A DNA stretch of 38,528 nt, from assembly GCA_902778125.1 (NCBI GenBank), contig CACYWH010000006.1, forward strand, positions 1-38,528. Direction: 5' to 3'. Positions 35,057 through 38,528 of the stretch are shown here, piece after piece (position 1 is the stretch's first letter; every line of letters starts with the position of its first letter). This DNA comes from an uncultured Erysipelotrichaceae bacterium (GTDB taxonomy: Bacteria > Bacillota_I > Bacilli_A > RF39 > UBA660). Both the position numbers and the translations under genes were made by a program. The notes beneath the pieces are model-generated. The model did not search any database. It was given only the letters and a program-made list of their open reading frames with translations, and was not told the origin of the DNA.

Positions 35057-37195
35057 ATGAAATATATTTTAAAAGGATTAGGATGTGCAAACTGTGCAGC
35101 TAAAATGGAAGAGAAAATTAATAAATTAAACGAAATAAAAAGTGCAAGTATTAATTTTACTACTAAAACTTTGACATTAGAATTAAAGGAAGATGTAAAA
35201 GAAAATAATGTAATATCTAAAATAGATGATATTGTTAAAAGCATTGAACCAGATGTAAAATTATTAGAAATTAGTAAAGAATTAAAAGAGCAAGATAATG
35301 ATAATGGAGATGATGATGACGAAGAAGAGGATGAAGAAAAAATAGCACTAGCCAAAATTATCATTAGTGGGATTCTATGTTTACTAGGAATATTTTTAAA
35401 TGTAAATGATGGTTTTAAATTTGCAATATTTTTAATATCATATATCATAATTGGATATGATATTATCTTTAAAGCAATAAAAAATATGTTTAGAGGGAAA
35501 GTATTTGATGAAACATTCTTAATGAGCATATCTACGATTGGAGCTTTTGCCATTGGTGAGTTTAAAGAAGGTGTGGCAGTAATGCTATTCTATAAGATAG
35601 GTGAATTTTTACAAGACAAAGCCGTTGATCGTTCAAGAAAATCTATTGCTGATTTAATGAATATAAGACCAGATTATGCTAATTTAAAAGTAAATGATAA
35701 AGTAAAAAAAGTATCACCTAACGAGGTAAATATTGGTGATATTATAATTGTAAAAAATGGTGAGAAAATTCCTTTAGATGGAATAATCATTGATGGAAAC
35801 TCTTTTGTGGATACAGTAGCTCTTACAGGGGAATCTATACCAAAAGAAGTAAATGTTAATGATGAAGTATTAAGTGGAATGATTAATACTCAAAAACTTT
35901 TAACTATCAAAGTAACAAAAACATTTGAAAATTCTACGATTTCAAAAATATTAGAATTAGTTGAAAATGCTTCTAGTAAAAAAGCAAATACCGAAAAGTT
36001 TATAACAAAATTTGCTAAAATATATACTCCAATAGTTGTTAGTCTTGCTGTACTCATTGCTATTATTCCACCTTTAATAATGCCAAATGCTACATTTACA
36101 GAGTGGATTTATAGAGCTTTAGTATGTTTAGTTATATCTTGTCCATGTGCCTTGGTTATTTCAATTCCATTAAGTTATTTTGGTGGTATAGGTTGTGCAT
36201 CTAAAAAAGGAATATTAATAAAAGGTTCAAATTATTTAGAGGCATTAAATAATGTAGATACGATAGTTTTTGATAAAACGGGAACACTTACAGAAGGTGT
36301 ATTTAAAGTAACTAAAATTGTTCCATCAAAAAATCATACTAAAGAAGAAATCTTAAAATATTGTGCTTATGCTGAAAGTTTTTCTATTCATCCTATTGCT
36401 ACTTCAATAATAAATGAATATAAATTATTTAATAAAGAAAATAAGGAAATAGATAAAAATAAAATAAAAAATTATGAAGAATTATCAGGATATGGTATAA
36501 AAGCAAATGTCTTTGGAAAACAAGTAATTGTTGGTAATACAAAACTATTTAATAAAGAAAAAATAGAATATAGTAAGGATGTAAATGTTGGTACAATTAT
36601 GCATTTAGCAGTGGATAAAAAATATTGTGGTTATATAGTAATATCTGATATAATAAAAAATGATGCTAAAAGTGCTATCAGGGAACTAAAGAAATTTGGT
36701 ATCAGCAAGTTAATGATGCTATCAGGTGATAATAAAGAAATTGCTAAAAGTATTGCTACAGAATTAAATTTAGATGATTTTAAAGCCGAATTGTTGCCAA
36801 CTCAAAAAGTAGAAGAATTTGAAAAACTATTAAATAATAAAAATCCAAATCAAAATATAGCATTTGTTGGTGATGGTATCAATGATGCACCTGTAATTAT
36901 GAGAGCTGATATTGGAATAAGTATGGGTAGCATTGGATCAGATTCAGCCATAGAGGCATCAGATGTTGTAATTATGACAGATGAAATATCAAAACTAACA
37001 ACTGCCTTAAAAATTGCCAAAAAAACTAGAAGAATAGTAATTACAAATATTACTTTAGCAATGTTAATAAAAGTAACTGCTATATTACTTGGAATAGTAG
37101 GTATAACTACAATATGGCAAGCAGTTATTGCAGATGTTGGTGTAACTATTGTTGCTGTCATTAATTCTCTTAGATGTTTAAATATTAAAGATTAG
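35057..37195 (+). CDS. cadA: Heavy-metal P1B-type ATPase (Cd/Zn/Pb exporter, CadA-like)
   Basis: ATP-driven exporter of divalent soft metals. The 712-aa protein has one N-terminal heavy-metal-associated domain (GCANC, Cys10 and Cys13), a very acidic Asp/Glu linker (about 78-96), then the ATPase core: TGES actuator loop, CPC at 362-364 in the membrane, phosphorylated Asp406 in DKTGTLTEG, SIHPIA, and GDGINDAP. The CPC with a C-terminal Asp-rich last helix (IADVGVT) indicates the Zn/Cd/Pb group (P1B-2) and not copper. AGGAGG 7 nt upstream. Followed at 8 bp by a CadC-like repressor, which supports the metal assignment. Confidence 0.95.
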   Translation: MKYILKGLGCANCAAKMEEKINKLNEIKSASINFTTKTLTLELKEDVKENNVISKIDDIVKSIEPDVKLLEISKELKEQDNDNGDDDDEEEDEEKIALAKIIISGILCLLGIFLNVNDGFKFAIFLISYIIIGYDIIFKAIKNMFRGKVFDETFLMSISTIGAFAIGEFKEGVAVMLFYKIGEFLQDKAVDRSRKSIADLMNIRPDYANLKVNDKVKKVSPNEVNIGDIIIVKNGEKIPLDGIIIDGNSFVDTVALTGESIPKEVNVNDEVLSGMINTQKLLTIKVTKTFENSTISKILELVENASSKKANTEKFITKFAKIYTPIVVSLAVLIAIIPPLIMPNATFTEWIYRALVCLVISCPCALVISIPLSYFGGIGCASKKGILIKGSNYLEALNNVDTIVFDKTGTLTEGVFKVTKIVPSKNHTKEEILKYCAYAESFSIHPIATSIINEYKLFNKENKEIDKNKIKNYEELSGYGIKANVFGKQVIVGNTKLFNKEKIEYSKDVNVGTIMHLAVDKKYCGYIVISDIIKNDAKSAIRELKKFGISKLMMLSGDNKEIAKSIATELNLDDFKAELLPTQKVEEFEKLLNNKNPNQNIAFVGDGINDAPVIMRADIGISMGSIGSDSAIEASDVVIMTDEISKLTTALKIAKKTRRIVITNITLAMLIKVTAILLGIVGITTIWQAVIADVGVTIVAVINSLRCLNIKD

Positions 37196-37203
37196 GAGGA
37201 AAA

Positions 37204-37572
37204 ATGGTAAAAGAAAATGAATTTATAGATAAATGTGAAGAAACAATAATACATCCAGATATTGTTGAAAAATTAAAAAAAGAAATGCTTTCAGAACAAA
37301 AATCTTATAATTTGTCAGAGTTTTTTAAGATATTTGGTGATTTAACAAGAATAAGAATAATTCAATTACTATGTTTGCAAGAACTATGTGTTTGCGATAT
37401 TGCTACAATTTTAAATATTACGCAATCAGCGACTTCTCATCAATTAAAAATATTAAGACAATTTGGAGTTGCTAAGCCAAGAAAAGATGGAAAAATGATG
37501 TATTATTCTATATCAGATGAACATATCAAAACAATTTTTACAAATGGTTTAGATCATATTAATGAAAGATAA
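37204..37572 (+). CDS. cadC: ArsR/SmtB family metal-sensing repressor (CadC-like)
   Basis: Winged-helix repressor released from DNA by Cd, Pb or Zn. The 122-aa protein has the alpha-3 metal site ELCVCD (Cys62, Cys64), an N-terminal Cys11 like the alpha-N ligand of CadC, and the recognition helix TQSATSHQLKILRQFGVAKPRKDG. Placed 8 bp after the ATPase gene with AGGAGG, it probably autoregulates the operon through the palindrome at 35006-35020. Ligand set suggests the Cd/Pb-type site. Confidence 0.93.
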   Translation: MVKENEFIDKCEETIIHPDIVEKLKKEMLSEQKSYNLSEFFKIFGDLTRIRIIQLLCLQELCVCDIATILNITQSATSHQLKILRQFGVAKPRKDGKMMYYSISDEHIKTIFTNGLDHINER

Positions 37573-37584
37573 GAAGTAAATGTT

Positions 37585-37917
37585 ATGCAAATAATTTGTA
37601 GTAAACAATGTGGATTTTGTTCTGGAGTTAATTATTGTGTAAATAAAACATTAGAATTATTGCAATCTAATAAAAAAAATATCTATTGCATAGGACAATT
37701 AGTTCATAATGAAAATGTAATAGATAAATTGGAGAACAAAGGATTAGTAATAGTAAATAGTATTGATGATGTACCTAGAAATAGTGTTCTTATTATAAGA
37801 GCACATGGAGCAGAAAAAAGTATTATAGATACAGCAAAAGAAAAAAATATTGAAGTTATTGATCTAACTTGTGGAAAAATAAAAATCATACTTAATAAAA
37901 TTCAAAAAAAAAAATAA
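37585..37917 (+). CDS. ispH: IspH, N-terminal part; gene interrupted by a frameshift
   Basis: 4-hydroxy-3-methylbut-2-enyl diphosphate reductase, last step of the MEP isoprenoid pathway, a 4Fe-4S enzyme. This 110-aa part keeps Cys12 (GFCSGV), His41, His74 (RAHGA) and Cys96 (LTCGKI), the same numbers as in E. coli. It ends prematurely after an 11-A tract (37904-37914). With ten A residues the frame continues NKSFIVIIGKKNHPE into the next segment. Lies 12 bp after the repressor gene with a weak AAGAAG site. Possible causes: true mutation, sequencing error, or polymerase slippage. Confidence 0.88.
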   Translation: MQIICSKQCGFCSGVNYCVNKTLELLQSNKKNIYCIGQLVHNENVIDKLENKGLVIVNSIDDVPRNSVLIIRAHGAEKSIIDTAKEKNIEVIDLTCGKIKIILNKIQKKK

Positions 37918-37927
37918 ATCTTTCATT

Positions 37928-38461
37928 GTGATAATAGGCAAAAAAAATCATCCTGAACCATTAGGAATTTTAAGTTATATAGAAAATAATTGCGATATAA
38001 TAGAAGATTTAGAAGACATTCCTAGAGTATGCAAAGAAATTCACAAATCATCATTAAATAATGTATATGTTGTATCTCAAACAACTTTTTCTGATACTAA
38101 ATTTGATGTATTAACGAAAGAGTTAAAGAAATCTTTTGATGATAATATTAACATAGTAATAGACAAAACTATTTGTGATGTAACAAAAAAAAGACAAATA
38201 GAAGCAATAAATTTATCAAAATCTGTTGATAAGATGATAGTTATTGGAGGTAAAAATAGTTCCAATACTAAAGAACTTTATAAAATAGCATCAACATATT
38301 GCAATAACTCATATTTAATTAAAGATACTAAAGATTTTAATAATGTAAAATTTAGTGATAGAGATAAAATTGGCATTATATCAGGTGCATCAACTTCAAA
38401 GGAAAGCATTGATAAAGTCATTGAATATATAAATATGTTTAACGACTCATTAAATAAATAA
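37928..38461 (+). CDS. ispH: IspH, C-terminal part (frameshifted continuation)
   Basis: 177 codons in the +1-shifted frame relative to the first part. Contains GKKNHPE (substrate His and Glu), QTTFSD, the third cluster Cys in TICDVTKKRQ, the SSNT substrate motif and GAST near the end, all in the usual order. No ribosome site precedes the GTG at 37928, and the frame is open back to the A tract, so it is a continuation and not a separate gene. Joined, the enzyme would be about 290 residues, normal for IspH. The 67 bases after the stop show nothing recognisable. Confidence 0.85.
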   Translation: MIIGKKNHPEPLGILSYIENNCDIIEDLEDIPRVCKEIHKSSLNNVYVVSQTTFSDTKFDVLTKELKKSFDDNINIVIDKTICDVTKKRQIEAINLSKSVDKMIVIGGKNSSNTKELYKIASTYCNNSYLIKDTKDFNNVKFSDRDKIGIISGASTSKESIDKVIEYINMFNDSLNK

Positions 38462-38528
38462 AATATATCATAGAAAAAATAAAAAGTAGTACAAATTACA
38501 ATTTATCAATTAGATCAGAATATTAAGA

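Noticed and set aside
34954..35553. Minus-strand frame of 199 codons with a Ser-rich stretch
   Set aside because: It is antisense to the acidic GAT/GAA-rich linker of the metal ATPase, which reads as Ser repeats on the other strand. The ATPase has a strong ribosome site and all family motifs.
1..38528. Mycoplasma-type genetic code (TGA as Trp)
   Set aside because: Trp is written TGG throughout and TGA ends the gene at 30165, 4 bp before the next start.

Overview
The window is a very AT-rich stretch of a Firmicutes (Bacilli-like) chromosome. It is gene-dense and uses good Shine-Dalgarno sites and the standard stop set: TGA ends the gene at 30165, so this is not the mycoplasma code. Murein genes (class A PBP, a DAP-type MurE, an L,D-transpeptidase), phosphoketolase, FeoAB, SipW-type secretion and a CotJ cluster fit an uncultured anaerobic gut lineage such as RF39/Erysipelotrichia relatives with a wall and at least part of the sporulation programme. 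The taxon is inferred from gene content only.

Layout. 117-2054 (-) is a bifunctional PBP. 2184-7936 (+) holds a lipid kinase, a Ca2+/cation antiporter and an overlapping three-gene unit: an E2-like acyltransferase without its usual His, an AMP-forming acyl-CoA ligase, and a putative HExxH zinc protein. 8045-12549 is a tightly overlapping run: parA, parB, a DUF951 protein, an AbgT transporter and ychF. 12635-16291 holds a membrane-anchored unknown protein, an Hsp20 gene under a CIRCE operator, a secreted nuclease, a HAAS-like membrane protein and a small unknown gene. 16360-18547 is feoAB, followed by tRNA-Asn (-). An AAA+ ATPase related to ClpB D1 and a BcrA-type ABC exporter pair come next. 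The cotJAB-fusion/cotJC pair (-) has a sigma-E-like promoter. tsaE, phosphoketolase and murE (-) follow, with a broken CarD-like fragment beside murE.

27374-32527 is the most distinctive locus. It encodes a small exported fibre-like subunit, a SipW-class signal peptidase, a DUF5305-like membrane protein, and a 785-residue surface protein that combines a SipW-type signal, an Fn3-like domain and a C-terminal Hint (intein/Hedgehog-type) domain. A long hairpin separates the abundant subunit from the peptidase. An SH3b/L,D-transpeptidase lipoprotein and two unknown small genes follow.

34615-35056 has no protein gene. It contains a candidate structured RNA on the minus strand, a short terminated transcript on the plus strand, and the promoter/operator of a metal-resistance unit: a CadA-type P1B ATPase, a CadC/ArsR repressor, and ispH broken by one extra base in an A11 tract. 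No CRISPR array, insertion sequence, prophage or parS site was recognised.
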